From positions 3,326,492 through 3,390,491 of the forward strand of contig NC_048560.1 in the NCBI RefSeq assembly GCF_902806685.2: DNA of 64,000 bases, in the 5' to 3' direction. The first letter of the stretch is position 1, and the number at the start of each line of letters is the position of its first letter. The position numbers were made by a program, and so were the translations under genes. The notes beneath the pieces were generated by a model. The model did no database searches, was not told the origin of the DNA, and was given only the letters and a program-made list of their open reading frames with translations. Below, piece by piece: positions 11,165 through 21,837 of this stretch. The stretch is from Maniola hyperantus (Eukaryota > Arthropoda > Insecta > Lepidoptera > Nymphalidae).

Positions 11165-11345
11165 TAGGTATTACCGCCGCCCATGAACATTTACAGCACC
11201 AGAGGAACTGCCGATGCGTTGCCGTCCTTTCAGGAATTAGCTGTTCCGCCCCTTGAATAACCCCATGTTGTAATCTAGTGGGAACATCGCCGATGGGAGT
11301 TGATTCCAGTTGATACAGTTTGCATGTGCGTGGAGAGAAGGACCT
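11165..11345 (+). mobile_element. Family K retroelement fragment
   Basis: It shares CCGCCGCCCATGAACATTTA, TAACCCCATGTTGTAATCTA and GTGGGAACATCGCCGATGGG with 55250-55480. A much shorter piece is at 20554-20639. Identity beyond a LINE-like origin is unknown. Confidence 0.65.
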
Positions 11346-11471
11346 GACACAACGGACGGTCGAAGTGCACCAGACACCCAGGTGGTGGAATGAGGGCAAG
11401 AGCCAAGAGACAAAAGGAGGGTGGAATGAGGGCAAGAGCTCTTCAGACTCAGAGCACATACCTAAAACTTA

Positions 11472-12678
11472 CAGTACGGCGGCCAAAAGTGATGAACATC
11501 GATCTTTAGAAGGAGACAGCAGATTTGTAGAGCACTGTCTTGGTCGTTAGGACCGACAAAGCGTCATATGGGTATGAGTGACAGAGACGACGCTCTACAA
11601 AGATAAAAAACCGGCCAAGTGCGAGTCAGGCTCGCGCAATGAGGGTACCGTACTACATTCGTATTTTTTCGACATTTTGCACGATAATTCAAAAACTATG
11701 ATGCATAAATTAAATAAAAATCTGTTTTAGAATGTACAGGTGAGGACCTTTCATATGATACCCCACTTGATATAGTCACTCACTTCGAAAGTTGAAAATA
11801 CTAATTATTAGTTCATGACCACAATTTAATTTTTTTTGTGTGATCATCAAATGTTTCATGTGATCAGAAGGAGATAGCAGATTTGTAGAGCACTGTCTTG
11901 GTCGTTAGGACCGACAAAGCGTCATATGGGTATGAGTGACAGAGACAACGCTCTACAAAGATAAAAAACCGGCCAAGTGCGAGTCAGGCTCGCGCAATGA
12001 GGGTACCGTACTACATTCGTATTTTTTCGACATTTTGCACGATAATTCAAAAACTATGATGCATAAAAATAAAAAAAAATCTGTTTTAGAATGTACAGGT
12101 GAGGACCTTTCATATGATACCCCACTTGATATAGTCACTCACTTCGAAAGTTGAAAATACTAATTATTAGTTCATGACCACAATTTAATTTTTTTTGTGT
12201 GATCATCAAATGTTTCATGTGATCAGAAGGAGATAGCAGATTTGTAGAGCACTGTCTTGGTCGTTAGGACCGACAAAGCGTCATATGGGTATGAGTGACA
12301 GAGACAACGCTCTACAAAGATAAAAAACCGGCCAAGTGCGAGTCAGGCTCGCGCAATGAGGGTACCGTACTACATTCGTATTTTTTCGACATTTTGCACG
12401 ATAATTCAAAAACTATGATGCATAAAAATAAATAAAAATCTGTTTTAGAATGTACAGGTGAAGACCTTTCATATGATACTCCACTTGATATAGTCACTCA
12501 CTTCGAAAGTTGAAAATACTAATTATTAGTTCATGACCACAATTTAATTTTTTTTGTGTGATCTAACCCTAAATTCACGGTTTTCAGATTTTTCCCCAAA
12601 TGTCAGCTATAAGGTCTACCTACCTGACAAATTTCATGATTCTAGGTCAACGGGAAGTACCTACGGGTAGGTTTCTTG

Positions 12679-12709
<31 letters not shown>

Positions 12710-12812
12710 ACAAAGTGATCCTATAAGGGTTCCGTTTTTCCTTTTGAGGTACGGAACCCTAAAAATGACATTTTAAAGGCCGATGTTCATCACTTTTGGC
12801 CGCGTACTGTAC
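11472..12812. mobile_element. Composite MITE holding triplicated family A
   Basis: The outer ends are inverted repeats, CAGTACGGCGGCCAAAAGTG on the left and CTTTTGGCCGCGTACTG on the right, each next to TA (Tc1/mariner-like). Inside, a minus-strand family A element and part of the MITE have been amplified in tandem. The family A 5' end, GGTTCCGTTTTTCC with TCTG repeats, survives once at 12660-12765. Confidence 0.75.
11519..12562 (-). repeat. Three tandem units, 358-bp period
   Basis: Units start at GCAGATTTGTAGAGC at 11519, 11877 and 12236, giving periods of 358 and 359. Each holds the MITE half (through CTCTACAAAGAT) and the 3' part of family A in reverse (CCGGCCAAGTGCGAGTCAGG onward). Units differ by only a few bases, so the amplification is recent. 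Confidence 0.92.
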
Positions 12813-13036
12813 ATAATATTATATGAAACCTGAAACGTTTACTCCTTTTTTAGGCAGTTGTGTATTTTTATAAGGAACCCTAAAACCAGTAGTCAAGTTT
12901 AATAGCGCATATCTAACCGGTCGGATTCGTATCCGCGCCCATTTTACCTGCGCTGCGGTTTATTTCTATCACCGACCCATTATAATATAGTTGAGGTTCG
13001 ATTTCCGACCATTTTTATACCGACCGCGATTTAAAT

Positions 13037-13644
13037 CTGTACCCGTAGTATAAGATTTTACGTCTCACCAAACGTTGCTAGAATTCGAGAATCGAAATAA
13101 AATAACATCTGTTGTGAACACAACAACTATAAACAAATAGATCATAGACAAGGCACTGGGTCTGTGGTCTACTCTAAAGACATTGGCAGTGACAGTGATA
13201 CGACATATAATGTGACAGCCTGACATTAGGCAGGAAACGGACTAACAAGCTTCAGATTCATTCAACTCGTAACGTTAACGGACTTTACATCACATCGATT
13301 TCAACACACAAGTTAATAAAGGAAAACTCAAGATTCCACAAACCCAATTGCGACAGCCAAGAAGAACGAAGGTTCAAAACTTACCAGCGCCTAGCCAACA
13401 GCCCAAGGTACAAACAACATCAAAGTAAAATGAACCTAAAGAGCATCGAATTGCTCTCAAAAATTCAATGCCACTGATTTTAATTACGCAACGTTTCCGC
13501 TTTGAGCGCTGGCTGTAGATGTGTAGACAAACTTAGCTTTAAAACAAGGCGTTTAAGATCCAGTTTACTTTAACGCGGAAGTGTTTCGACTCTCGAATTC
13601 TAGCAACGTTTGGTGAGACGTAAAATCTTATACTACGGGTACAG
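13037..13644. mobile_element. 608-bp foldback element, 55-60-bp inverted repeats
   Basis: The ends are CTGTACCCGTAGTATAAGAT and its complement. The arms continue through TTTACGTCTCACCAAACGTT and GCTAGAATTCGAGA (13037-13098 against about 13584-13644). The interior has no ORF over 60 codons. A worn relative is at 18787-19185. Confidence 0.85.
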
Positions 13645-13756
13645 TTCATAATACCTTACCAAAGATATAATAAAACTCCAGATAGGCAAAGTAAAACTTG
13701 TATTCCAGAAAGTGAAGACAATTTCGTACGCTTGTGTGCGTGACACACATCTCTTA

Positions 13757-13984
13757 TCTAAATAATAAAAGGAAAAGGTGACTGACTGACTGACTGATCT
13801 ATCAACGCACAGCTCAAACTACTTGGGCGGATCGGACTGAAATTTGGCATGCAGATATCTATTATGACGTAGGCATCCGCTTAGGCCTTAGAAAGGATTT
13901 TTGAAAATTCAAACCCTAAGGGGGTGAAATAGGGGTTTGAAGTTTGTGTAGTCCACGCGGATAAAGTCGCGAGCATAAGCTAGT
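13757..13984 (+). mobile_element. Family F Helitron-like element
   Basis: It starts TCTAAATAATAAAAGG and has four ACTG units. The core is TTGGGCGGATCGGACTGAAA, and the end is GCGAGCATAAGCTAG before T. Confidence 0.8.
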
Positions 13985-14124
13985 GTAGTATAAGAGAACT
14001 AAATTTAGGGAAGTTAAAATTATGACAGTGCATAATCAATATATTTTTGAAAATTTACTGTACGTACATAAAAACATAAATAAATTTAAAAAAAGTGACT
14101 GTCATAATATAAATAGGTACTAGA

Positions 14125-14585
14125 AATAAAAATAAACTTGTAATGCCCGCCTCTAGGCTCAGTAAAGTTAGCAATTCATTTGCTCGTAATTCCATACGTT
14201 TCTATAATAAGCGTCCAGAAGACATATTGGAGATGTCTCTCAACAAGTTCAAAGTTTTCATAAAACGTAAACTAATTGAAAAATCCTATTACAATGTAAA
14301 GGATTATTTAAATGATAAGCAAGCTTGGGAATGAGTTGCTTAACGACTTTGTGATAGTTCTAATAAGTTTCAATAATTTTGTAAAGTGGTGATAATAAAA
14401 AGAATACCCGGCTGAGTTTGTTGTGGGCTCTTCTCAGACCTGGGCGCGTTTGAAACCCTAGTAGCTTTAGTTTTAAGTTTGCGTAATAATTATCACCACT
14501 ATATCTTACAAATCTAACACCATACCAGACCATCAATACGAGTAATTTATTACCTATTTTGAATAAATCATTTGACTTTGACTAT
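14125..14585 (+). pseudogene. Jockey/CR1-like LINE, ORF2 C-terminus and 3' UTR
   Basis: The frame 14143-14337 encodes RFYNKRPEDILEMSLNKFKV and then IKRKLIEKSYYNVKDYLND, the end of a LINE reverse-transcriptase ORF. The 3' UTR follows with CCGGCTGAGTTTGTTGTGGG and ends TTGAATAAATCATTTGACTT. It is a 5'-truncated insertion. Confidence 0.85.
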
Positions 14586-15000
14586 ATATAGATATCTTAG
14601 GTATAGACTACATAGATACTGGTGAGATCTAGCTTTAGCTCGACTGATTTCTCGCTAATCGTCGGCGATGGGACAAGATCAAGGAAGCATAAGACAATAA
14701 CACCTTTACTTAGATTAGTTTTTTAAATTGTTAGCTCCATTTTTTTTTTACATTTATATTATATTCTAATCAATTCTAATATTAATTTAATCCGCTTCAT
14801 ACTGTGTATATTGTTATGGGTTGTATTTTCATTGCCTGAAATAAAATTTATTTATTTATTTATTTTATTATTATTTACAAGTGCCTAATACGAGTGATAG
14901 CTGTCGCTTATCAGTATTAATTCGTTTAATGAAAACTGATACCCAACTGTTTTGCAGAGTTGTAATTTTGACACCTGCGGTTCTGAATGTGTTTTCGATA
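14586..15000. other. No gene; worn LINE tail at 14790-14875
   Basis: GTGTATATTGTTATGGGTTG followed by AATAAAATTTATTTATTTAT looks like another LINE 3' end. The rest is unassigned AT-rich sequence. Confidence 0.5.
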
Positions 15001-15034
15001 TCATGTCACGTATTCATAATTAAGCAGTGATTGA

Positions 15035-15325
15035 GTCGTGATAGCCTAGTGGCTAAAACGTCTGCCGTCCTATTCGGGAGGTCGGGGGTTCGATCCCGGG
15101 CACGCACCTCTAACTTTTCGGATTTAAAATGTGTAAAGGTGAAGGAAAACATTGTGAGGAAAGTGGAAACCCGCATGCCGTTGTCAAAGGTGAAGTCTAC
15201 CAATCCGCACTTGGCCAGCATGGTGTACTATGACCAAAACCTTCTCATACTGAGAGGAGAGCCGTGCTCAATATTGACCCGTGCTCAATGGGTTGATGAT
15301 GAAGATGATGATTATGTAGGAGACG
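15035..15325 (+). mobile_element. SINE-B (tRNA-derived)
   Basis: The head GTGATAGCCTAGTGGCTAAA (A box) and GGTTCGATCCC (B box) is followed by CTCTAACTTTTCGGA. The body contains AAGTCTACCAATCCGCACTT and CTGAGAGGAGAGCCGTGCTC, and the tail is GGGTTGATGATGAAGATGAT. The 103-codon ORF across it is an artefact of the repeat. Confidence 0.85.
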
Positions 15326-15655
15326 AGATGATAACGCTATAAAAAATTAAAAGAACTGTGGTAAGCAGTGCATTTACGCCTCTATGACCTGTTAAATAGG
15401 TATAATAATATATTCTTCCTCCTTTGCCGTAGCAATAAACCCAAAACCAAACGAGATTCTTTCCCTCAATTATCTGCTAATCCTCAAAGGGGTCTGTGAT
15501 AAAACCCTCCGCGAATTAACACGTACGCCATCAAATCCCCATGGCTTATACACCCATGCCTTTTAGTTAAAAAAGGTTACGAAGTTGGACATAACATTAC
15601 CATACTAAATATTGATGACGTGACACATCTGTTTTTCCTTTTAATTAATCTATGA

Positions 15656-15745
15656 CTAGCTGAGACGCCGCCGAGTTTCTTGCTGGTTCTTGATACCCAG
15701 TGGTAGATTCACTTGACGATTCATAAGCACTTTTTGGTGGTCTGA
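15656..15745 (+). mobile_element. LINE 3' UTR fragment
   Basis: GCCGCCGAGTTTCTTGCTGG, then GTGGTAGATTCACTTGACGA and TTCATAAGCACTTTTT, matches the 3' end seen also at 22549, 24645 and (reversed) 25396. Confidence 0.65.
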
Positions 15746-15769
15746 AAAAAAAATTTTTTTTTGTTGCTA

Positions 15770-16150
15770 AAACCATCTTCGCATTATTGCCTTTCTAATG
15801 AAACTGGTTTGGGGTACAACCCACCACCACCCATGGCCCCACCAACCTCGCGGTTATATGGGCCGAAACGCGGTAGGGCGCCCGTTCGGTACTTGCTCGG
15901 TGGCTCTTTCCCGGGGCGCCTTCTTGACTCCCTACAAGTTCTTTCCTTTCTGCTTCCTTGTCCCCATCATGTCACTCTCCCCATTCTGGGGCAGACGTCA
16001 CAGATACGGGAGATTCCCGTCGCCGTTCGTGGTGTCTCCTGTTTCCCACATCCTCTCCTGTCATTGCGTATCTGGATACCTACCTAGCTCTCGCTTCCCT
16101 CCTCTGAGCTCGTCGCGTCGCTCGTCGTCACCCTCCTCGCTTCCTTCCTC
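15770..16150 (+). repeat. GC-rich dispersed repeat (partner of 43816-44345)
   Basis: CCATGGCCCCACCAACCTCG, CGCCCGTTCGGTACTTGCTC, GACTCCCTACAAGTTCTTTC and GCAGACGTCACAGATACGGG all recur on the opposite strand at 43816-44140. The two open frames here (to 140 codons) run in different frames through the repeat and show no protein family. Possibly the inner part of a retrotransposon. Confidence 0.65.
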
Positions 16151-16239
16151 TTCCTCTTGTACATCGGTTGGAAGGTTTCAAAGTGTTATACTTACGGACA
16201 CACGTAGAAACATTTTGTAGGTATGTTTTATATAATAGG

Positions 16240-16600
16240 ACTAGCTGACCCGCCCCGGCTTCGCTCGGGTGGAATTTAAAAAATTGGCGTGAGCGTAAAA
16301 TTTTTAAAAATCCTGAAATAGGTACCTACTTACGTATTTTTTCTTATGTAACCGGAAACCCAAATTTCAATTTTCATGAAACTTGAAGAATGACTTGAAA
16401 CTTTCATACAAACTTTTATCCCCATGGCAGTGTAATTTTCAAAAATCCGAAATCTTGAATACCAATTTTCATAGATGTAACTTTAGGTATCCACTGTAAT
16501 CATGTGTAAGAACACACCCTCCCAAATTTCATGTCTCTAGGTCCAGCGGTTTAGGCTGGGCGTTGATATTGATATATAAGTCAATCAGTCAGGATTCTGA
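16240..16600 (-). mobile_element. Family H element
   Basis: On the plus strand it begins CTAGCTGACCCGCCCCGGCT and TCGCTCGGGTGGAATTT. On the minus strand that is a CCCGAGCGAAGCCGGG hairpin followed by GTCAGCTAG, the same terminal plan as families F and G. Confidence 0.7.
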
Positions 16601-16614
16601 ATTTTATATAATAC

Positions 16615-16843
16615 TAGCTTATGCTCGCGACTTCGTCCGCGTGGACTACAAAAATTTCAAACCCCTATTTCACCTCCTTAGGGGTTGAATTTTCAAACAT
16701 CCTTTCTTAGCGGATGCCTACGTTATAATAGCTATCTGCATGCCAAATTTCAGCCCGATCCGTCCAGTAGTTTGAGCTGTGCGTTGATAGATCAGTCAGT
16801 CAGTCAGTCAATCACCTTTTCCTTTTATATATTTAGATAGAGA
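16615..16843 (-). mobile_element. Family F Helitron-like element
   Basis: A full-length reverse copy from CTAGCTTATGCTCGCGACTT to the CAGT repeats and ACCTTTTCCTTTTATATATT TAGA. It adjoins family H with only a few bases between. Confidence 0.8.
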
Positions 16844-17334
16844 ACATATATAACATATATATCTTTAACATATATATGAAGAAGAAGATGCTTAAACTGT
16901 TTTTATTGATTTAAACCAATCCACAGATCACAGTTTACTCGAGCGATTAAAGTTCCCACACGAACATTTATTTCTATTGACCGCAGTACCCACCTAGCCA
17001 GTGAGTTATAAGCCGAGTCTACACTCAAGGCAGGATCGATCTAGTGGAGTGTAGAGCTAAGAATTTAGTTTAGCGCATTTCGATGAATTTATTAAACGTT
17101 CTGAAGCATAGGTGTATTTTTTTATTCATCTACATATTAATTCATTTTAACATAAGTATGTTGGGTAAAACCTTGAATAGAAAACAGAATATCACAAGGT
17201 GCATTTGTGAATCTGTCTGTGGAATTAAGAACGGAGGACCAAAATAAATTTATTTATTTTATTAGAGTGACTGCCAATGATTAAGCAATTTTTATCTATC
17301 TTTATTTCTAGCCAGTTTATTATTTATTTAGTCA

Positions 17335-17560
17335 TTTCTTCAAGTTTCTCAGTTTTGTAAGTTTTCAACTTAGCGATTCAATTTGATAAGTTGAGTGACG
17401 CTTCCGTGAGTAAATTCGAACACGTTTAGATTATGTAATTTTTTTTACTTACGTAAGTTGTAACAAATTACGATAAGCTGCTTACAAGAGTGTTTACACT
17501 AGTAAGTCATAAGTTAGTTACGTAAGCTACTTACGTGAGTAAAACTTATGTTATCGCACT
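17335..17560. repeat. Short imperfect palindromic repeats (ACTTACGTAAG)
   Basis: The motif ACTTACGTAAG and variants (GCTTAC, AGTTACGTAAGC, CTACTTACGTGAG) recur about every 20-40 bases. It may be a worn foldback element. No family assigned. Confidence 0.4.
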
Positions 17561-18230
17561 TGTAATTTGCCGCCTTAGAAACGGACGTCACGTGATCTGT
17601 TGCCTCAACATCTTGAGTCGATTGTATAAATACGGGTGGTTGATGGTTTTTAAAGCTATTCTCGTTCCGACGCGAGACTCACCAACTATTAAATGCTTTT
17701 TGTGTTTAGGTCGCCATTTTGATTGAGTGGTAGTAGTTATTGTGCCCTAATCAATTTAATATTGTAGTTAGGTTATAAAGAGTAAACCTCTCGATAAGCC
17801 TCTACGCGTGTGATCAATATCTGCGCGCAAGTTTAACAAGAGAGGACATTCAAATAATTAATCCAAAAATAGCTTATAATGCCCTGCTTTTCTGTCTGAT
17901 TTTAAATTCACTTCTGGTATCCTTTTACTTACAGGTATAATCGCGGCCTAAGCTTCAACTTATTTACTTAGTCCTCTGTTTGCGCTAATTCTAAAAGAGA
18001 GAAAGAGAGTAGGACTGTAAAACGGTTGTGTGTACTACGCTTTAGGTCTCGCCTGACGTCACCGAAGGAAACGGACGTGCATCCAATGCCTGTGGATACT
18101 TTGCTCCCAGTATAGCCTTTGGCGTTCGGTGTAAAGGATACGTTCGAGCATTTCAGTTATTTATATTGAGTACCAACCTACTAAGCGAAAATGTTTTGAT
18201 CAAAGGTAACTGTCGAGTTTCTTGTCGGTT
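17561..18230. other. No gene seen
   Basis: A 63-codon frame from 17535 has no recognisable domain. No repeat is identified except the first bases of a LINE-tail-like CGAGTTTCTTGTCGGTTTTT at 18213, which runs into family A. Confidence 0.45.
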
Positions 18231-18232
18231 TT

Positions 18233-18640
18233 TAGGGTTCCGTACCTCAAAAGGAAAAACGGAACCCATAAAGGATCACTTTGTTGTCTGTCTGTCTGTC
18301 GGTCTGTCAGTCGGTCTGTCAAGAAACCTACAGGGTACTTCCCGTTGACTTAGAATCATGAAATTTGGCAGGTAGATAGATCTTATAGCAGACATTAGGG
18401 GAAAAATCTGAAAACCCCGAATTTGTGTAAACTTCGCAAATAATAAATTAAAAAGTGTTCATGAACAAACATTGCTATTTTCAACTTTCAAAGTAAGATT
18501 ACTATACCTAGTGGGGTATCATCTGAAACAAATTTTTATTTATTTTTATGCATAATAGTTTTTAATATATCATGCAAAATATTAGTAGTACGGAAACCTC
18601 GGTGCGCGAGTCTGACTCGCACTTGGCCAGTTTTTCTCAG
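18233..18640 (+). mobile_element. Family A element
   Basis: It starts AGGGTTCCGTACCTCAAAAG, with the TCTG microsatellite at 18287-18322, and ends ACTCGCACTTGGCCAGTTTT. There is a small internal deletion near GTATCATCTGAAACAAATTT. Confidence 0.85.
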
Positions 18641-18786
18641 TAAAACTTCTCTGTTTTGCTGAACCGGTGCGGTAGTAGAGTCTGGACATATCCTAGACCT
18701 AGACCTAGTGGCACCAGTCATTCTAAGTGACCGCCATCATTTAAGCCGCGTTTTTGCGGGTCGAATGGCTGGTCTTCTAACTGTAG

Positions 18787-19185
18787 GCTTACTACAAGAG
18801 TAGACTATTATACATCTCACCGACGTTGATAATATTCGAGCGTCCAAACACTTGCACGTTAAAGTTAAATGGACCTAACCGAGTTGTGAGATTAAAATCG
18901 GTGGTAAGTTTTTTACTCATCTGGGTCCATTTTTTTTTTAAAGAATATTAGCCATGTTAAATGACTAATATTCCCTAGACTAATATAATAGTCAAGCTTG
19001 TGGTAGGAGTAGGTACGACAATAGTGCAACGGGCGGGGTTTGAACCGTCGACCTTTCGGTTTTCAGTCCACTCCTTTACCCGCTGAGCTATTGAGGCTCT
19101 AATACAATCTGACATTATTTTGTTTTGAAGCTCGAATTCTTTCAACGTTTTGGTAAGATATAAAATCTCATACTATTTTCGGCTG
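18787..19185. mobile_element. Worn relative of the 13037 foldback
   Basis: The left part has CATCTCACCGACGTTGATAA and the right part CAACGTTTTGGTAAGATATA, which are imperfect complements. They match the arms at 13042 and 13590 in order. SINE-D is inserted inside at 18930-19105. Confidence 0.55.
18930..19105 (-). mobile_element. SINE-D, minus strand
   Basis: From a poly-T (the A tail) and AAAGAATATTAGCCATGTTA to the tRNA-like head read backwards, GGTTTGAACCGTCGACC and GAGCTATTGAGGCTC. It matches 9870-10048. Confidence 0.85.
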
Positions 19186-19436
19186 CTAGAAACACACTCG
19201 TACATCAAGACTTGGTAAGTCACTGCCTACATTAATTCACCACAGCCTATCAAGGTATTTATTAAGCGGCAGTTTATTTACTAAACTTGCGGGTTGGCAG
19301 GTAGCTCTAGTGCTCCATTAAGACGTTTAGGCTTCCTTAAGGACGTAAGCATGTAATAAATTACAGTTTAAACATTTTAGCGCTCATTTTACTAGATTAT
19401 ACTGCACTTTGTACTGTTATTTATACTGTGGTACTG

Positions 19437-19580
19437 CAGTGGCGTGCACAGGGTTTGAATCCAGGGTAGGCACTTATTAAGTAGGAGCCTGTTCACTGGC
19501 AGGTCATTGAAAAATATGCATTGAGCTATTACAACTGGGGTAAGCAGTGCATTTATGCCTCTATGACCTGCACGCCACTG
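19437..19580. mobile_element. MITE-E copy
   Basis: The ends are CAGTGGCGTGCACAGGG and GCACGCCACTG, and the core CATTTATGCCTCTATGACC is shared with 8066-8208. The flanks (TGGTACTG left, TGTGGTAG right) are not a clean 8-bp repeat, so this copy is older or rearranged. Confidence 0.8.
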
Positions 19581-19584
19581 TGTG

Positions 19585-19785
19585 GTAGGTACTAAAGCGG
19601 TGGTTACAGACATCTACCTCCTATTGGGGTGTCTGGAGTTGGATCCCGGGTATGCACCTTTTTTTTTTTACCTCTAGCTTTCCGGAGGTAATAATATTAT
19701 GTGCGTTCAATCAATGGTGAAGGAGTGGTATAGTACGGCCTAAATCGTTCTCATTCTGAGAGGCCAGGTCTCAGTAGTGAGTGAG
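19585..19785 (+). mobile_element. Degenerate SINE-B
   Basis: It keeps the B-box region TTGGATCCCGGGTATGCACC, CTCTAGCTTTCCGGA, TATGTGCGTTCAATCAATGG and TTCTCATTCTGAGAGGCCAG. The head is badly worn. Confidence 0.6.
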
Positions 19786-20164
19786 TAAATTATTTTTTGT
19801 GATTTTGGTTTATCATAAAGTAGAGGATTTTTTCCAATTTTTTTTTTCTGTAGCAAGACTGGGCCCAAAACTAGGTAGTCTCCTTTATAAGTCTATAGCT
19901 AGAGGTATCTATTGGATACAATTTACAATTTATAAGAAGTGGGTGAAAAATAAGATCATAGATTGCATTACATCGTGTATCGTTACAAAGTTACAGGAAT
20001 CTAACAATGTAAAGCTTGTACCTACTCAGTAGGAAATATTATTCTTGAATTCTTTGAAAAACCATGTCAATCTGTCCTCATACCTACATTAGGATCGAAT
20101 GCGGTAAGTTGATTCCCAGTTCTACGAATAGATTTTATTTGTTTGCGTGTCATTCTGTGTACCT

Positions 20165-20505
20165 ACAGTCATCATCATCATGATCAACCCATCACCGGCT
20201 CACTACAGAGCGCGGGTCTCCTCTCAGAGTGAGAAGGGTTTTGGCCATAGTCTACCACGCTGGCCATGTGCGGATTGGTAGACTTCACATACCTTTGCGA
20301 ACATTATGGAGAACTCTCAGGCATGCAGATTTCCTCACGATGTTTTCCTTCACCGTTAAAGCAAGTGATATTTTAATTAATTAAAACGCACATAATTCCG
20401 AAAAGTTAGAGGTGCGTGCCCGGGATCGAACCCCCGACCTCCGATTAGAAGGCGGACGTCCTAACCACTAGGCTATCACAGCTTCCTAACCACTAGGTTA
20501 TCACT
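20165..20505 (-). mobile_element. SINE-B, full length, minus strand
   Basis: From CATCATCATGATCAACCCAT (the GATG tail reversed) through CTCCTCTCAGAGTGAGAAGG and GGGATCGAACCCCCGACC to CCACTAGGCTATCACAGC. A 20-base partial repeat of the head follows at 20484-20510. Confidence 0.88.
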
Positions 20506-20516
20506 GCTTCTATACG

Positions 20517-20740
20517 GCTTTGTAGAGCGTTGTCTCTGTCACTCATACCTATATTTTCTTTTTTAATAAAAATGGCGAGCAAACATGCTGACGGGTCACC
20601 TGATGTTAAGTGATTACCGCCGCCTTTGAACATTTGCAGTACCTATATTACGTTTTGTCGGTCTCAACGACAGAGACATTGCTCTACAACTCCGCTATCT
20701 CCATCTAAAGGTCGATGTATGTACATTATTTTTCCGCGTC
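20517..20740. mobile_element. CAGTACG-type MITE relic, split by family K
   Basis: TTGTAGAGCGTTGTCTCTGT and its counterpart GACAGAGACATTGCTCTACA match the array unit at 11519. Family K is inserted between them. Confidence 0.65.
20554..20639 (-). mobile_element. Family K insertion with 8-bp target duplication
   Basis: TACCTATA occurs at 20546-20553 and 20640-20647. The insert reads GGGTCACCTGATGTTAAGTG as in 55250-55480, and on the minus strand ends in an A-rich tail (T-rich at 20554-20566). These are marks of target-primed reverse transcription. Confidence 0.75.
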
Positions 20741-20984
20741 TCCTAAATACGGAATCCTAAAAATCATGTCAATTGTCTCCTCATAACTATCGAATGCAGT
20801 AAGTTGATTCCCAGTTCTGCGTATAGAATTTATTTCCAGTACAAATCATAATGATAACGTGTTCAAAGGCTATTTCCAGGCACGGCGGTAATATTAGCTG
20901 GGTCTAGTTACCGATCACCATGTTCCGTGAACGTTAGGTGCGGTTACAATTACTGTTATGGTATTGTTTGCGTGTCATTCTGTG

Positions 20985-21292
20985 TTGACGACCTCCCTGG
21001 CGCAGTGGTAAGTACTGTGGTCTTATCAGTGGAAGCTCCCGGGCTCGATTCCTGGCAGGGATTTGGCATGTTATCTGGTATGTGGTGGGAGGCTTCGGCC
21101 GTGGCCTGCTACCGGCAAAGCCGTGCCGCAAAGCAATTTAGCGTTTCGGTTCGATGTTGTGTAGAAACCAAAGGGGCATGGGTTTATAGAAAATTGCCAT
21201 ACCCCTTCCAGGTTAGCACGCTTCCATTTTAGACTGCATCGTCACTTACCACCAGGTGAAATTGCAGTCAAGGGCTTGTTTTTATCTGAGAA
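20985..21292 (+). mobile_element. SINE-C, full length
   Basis: The tRNA-like head CCTGGCGCAGTGGTAAGTAC carries a diverged B box (GGCTCGATTCC). Then come GGGAGGCTTCGGCCGTGGCC, CCATACCCCTTCCAGGTTAG and the tail TTGCAGTCAAGGGCTTG. The 101-codon ORF across it is incidental. Confidence 0.88.
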
Positions 21293-21309
21293 ACCGACTA
21301 CCATGTTCC

Positions 21310-21452
21310 CAGTGGCGTGCACAGGAGTTCAAGCCAGGGTATGCATTTAGGTATGAACTTATTTTACGGCAGCTTAAAATGAAAAATAAGCATTGACTTA
21401 TTACAATGAGGATAAGCAGTGCGTTTATGCCTCTATGCGCTGCACGCCACTG
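21310..21452. mobile_element. MITE-E, 143 bp, perfect 8-bp target duplication
   Basis: CAGTGGCGTGCA/TGCACGCCACTG ends with CATGTTCC at 21302-21309 and 21453-21460. It has the same length as the 8066 copy. Confidence 0.93.
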
Positions 21453-21572
21453 CATGTTCCATGGACAACCACGTTAGGTTTGGTTACAATTATCTACTGT
21501 TATGGTAACGCTATGTTTGTTTGCGTGTCATTCTGTGTATCTACTTCACTTCACTTTGAAAATATCAACAAC

Positions 21573-21745
21573 TAGATGATGCCCGCGACTTCGTCCGCGT
21601 GGATTTAGGTTTTTAAAAATCCCAAAAGACCTCTTTGATTTAAAATATAAAATGGGATAAAAAGTAGCCTATGTCCTTTCCCGGGGTGTAAGCTAACTAT
21701 ATACTATATTTCATCAAAATCGGTTAAACTGTTGGGCAGTGAAAA
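21573..21745 (-). mobile_element. Family G element, truncated
   Basis: CTAGATGATGCCCGCGACTT, CGTGGATTTAGGTTTTTAAA, then AAAAGTAGCCTATGTCCTTT and ATTTCATCAAAATCGGTTAA. It breaks off before the GCGAAAGTGTG end. Confidence 0.75.
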
Positions 21746-21837
21746 CCTAACCTATGATGTTCTCTCACTTTTTTCGAGCTTCCTTTGCTAAGTTTTTCTA
21801 GAAAGGCCCGATTATTTCTTTTAAATCAAAAACACCT

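Noticed and set aside
11936..12497. Repeated 61-72-codon ORFs
   Set aside because: Identical to frames in other family A copies (e.g. 48362). They come from the repeat and lack any independent sign of selection.
11519..12562. CRISPR-like array
   Set aside because: Repeats are 358 bp and contiguous without unique spacers, and the DNA is animal in character.
15761..16220. Two overlapping ORFs (108 and 140 codons)
   Set aside because: They lie in a GC-rich repeat also present at 43816. Frames differ between copies and no protein family is visible.
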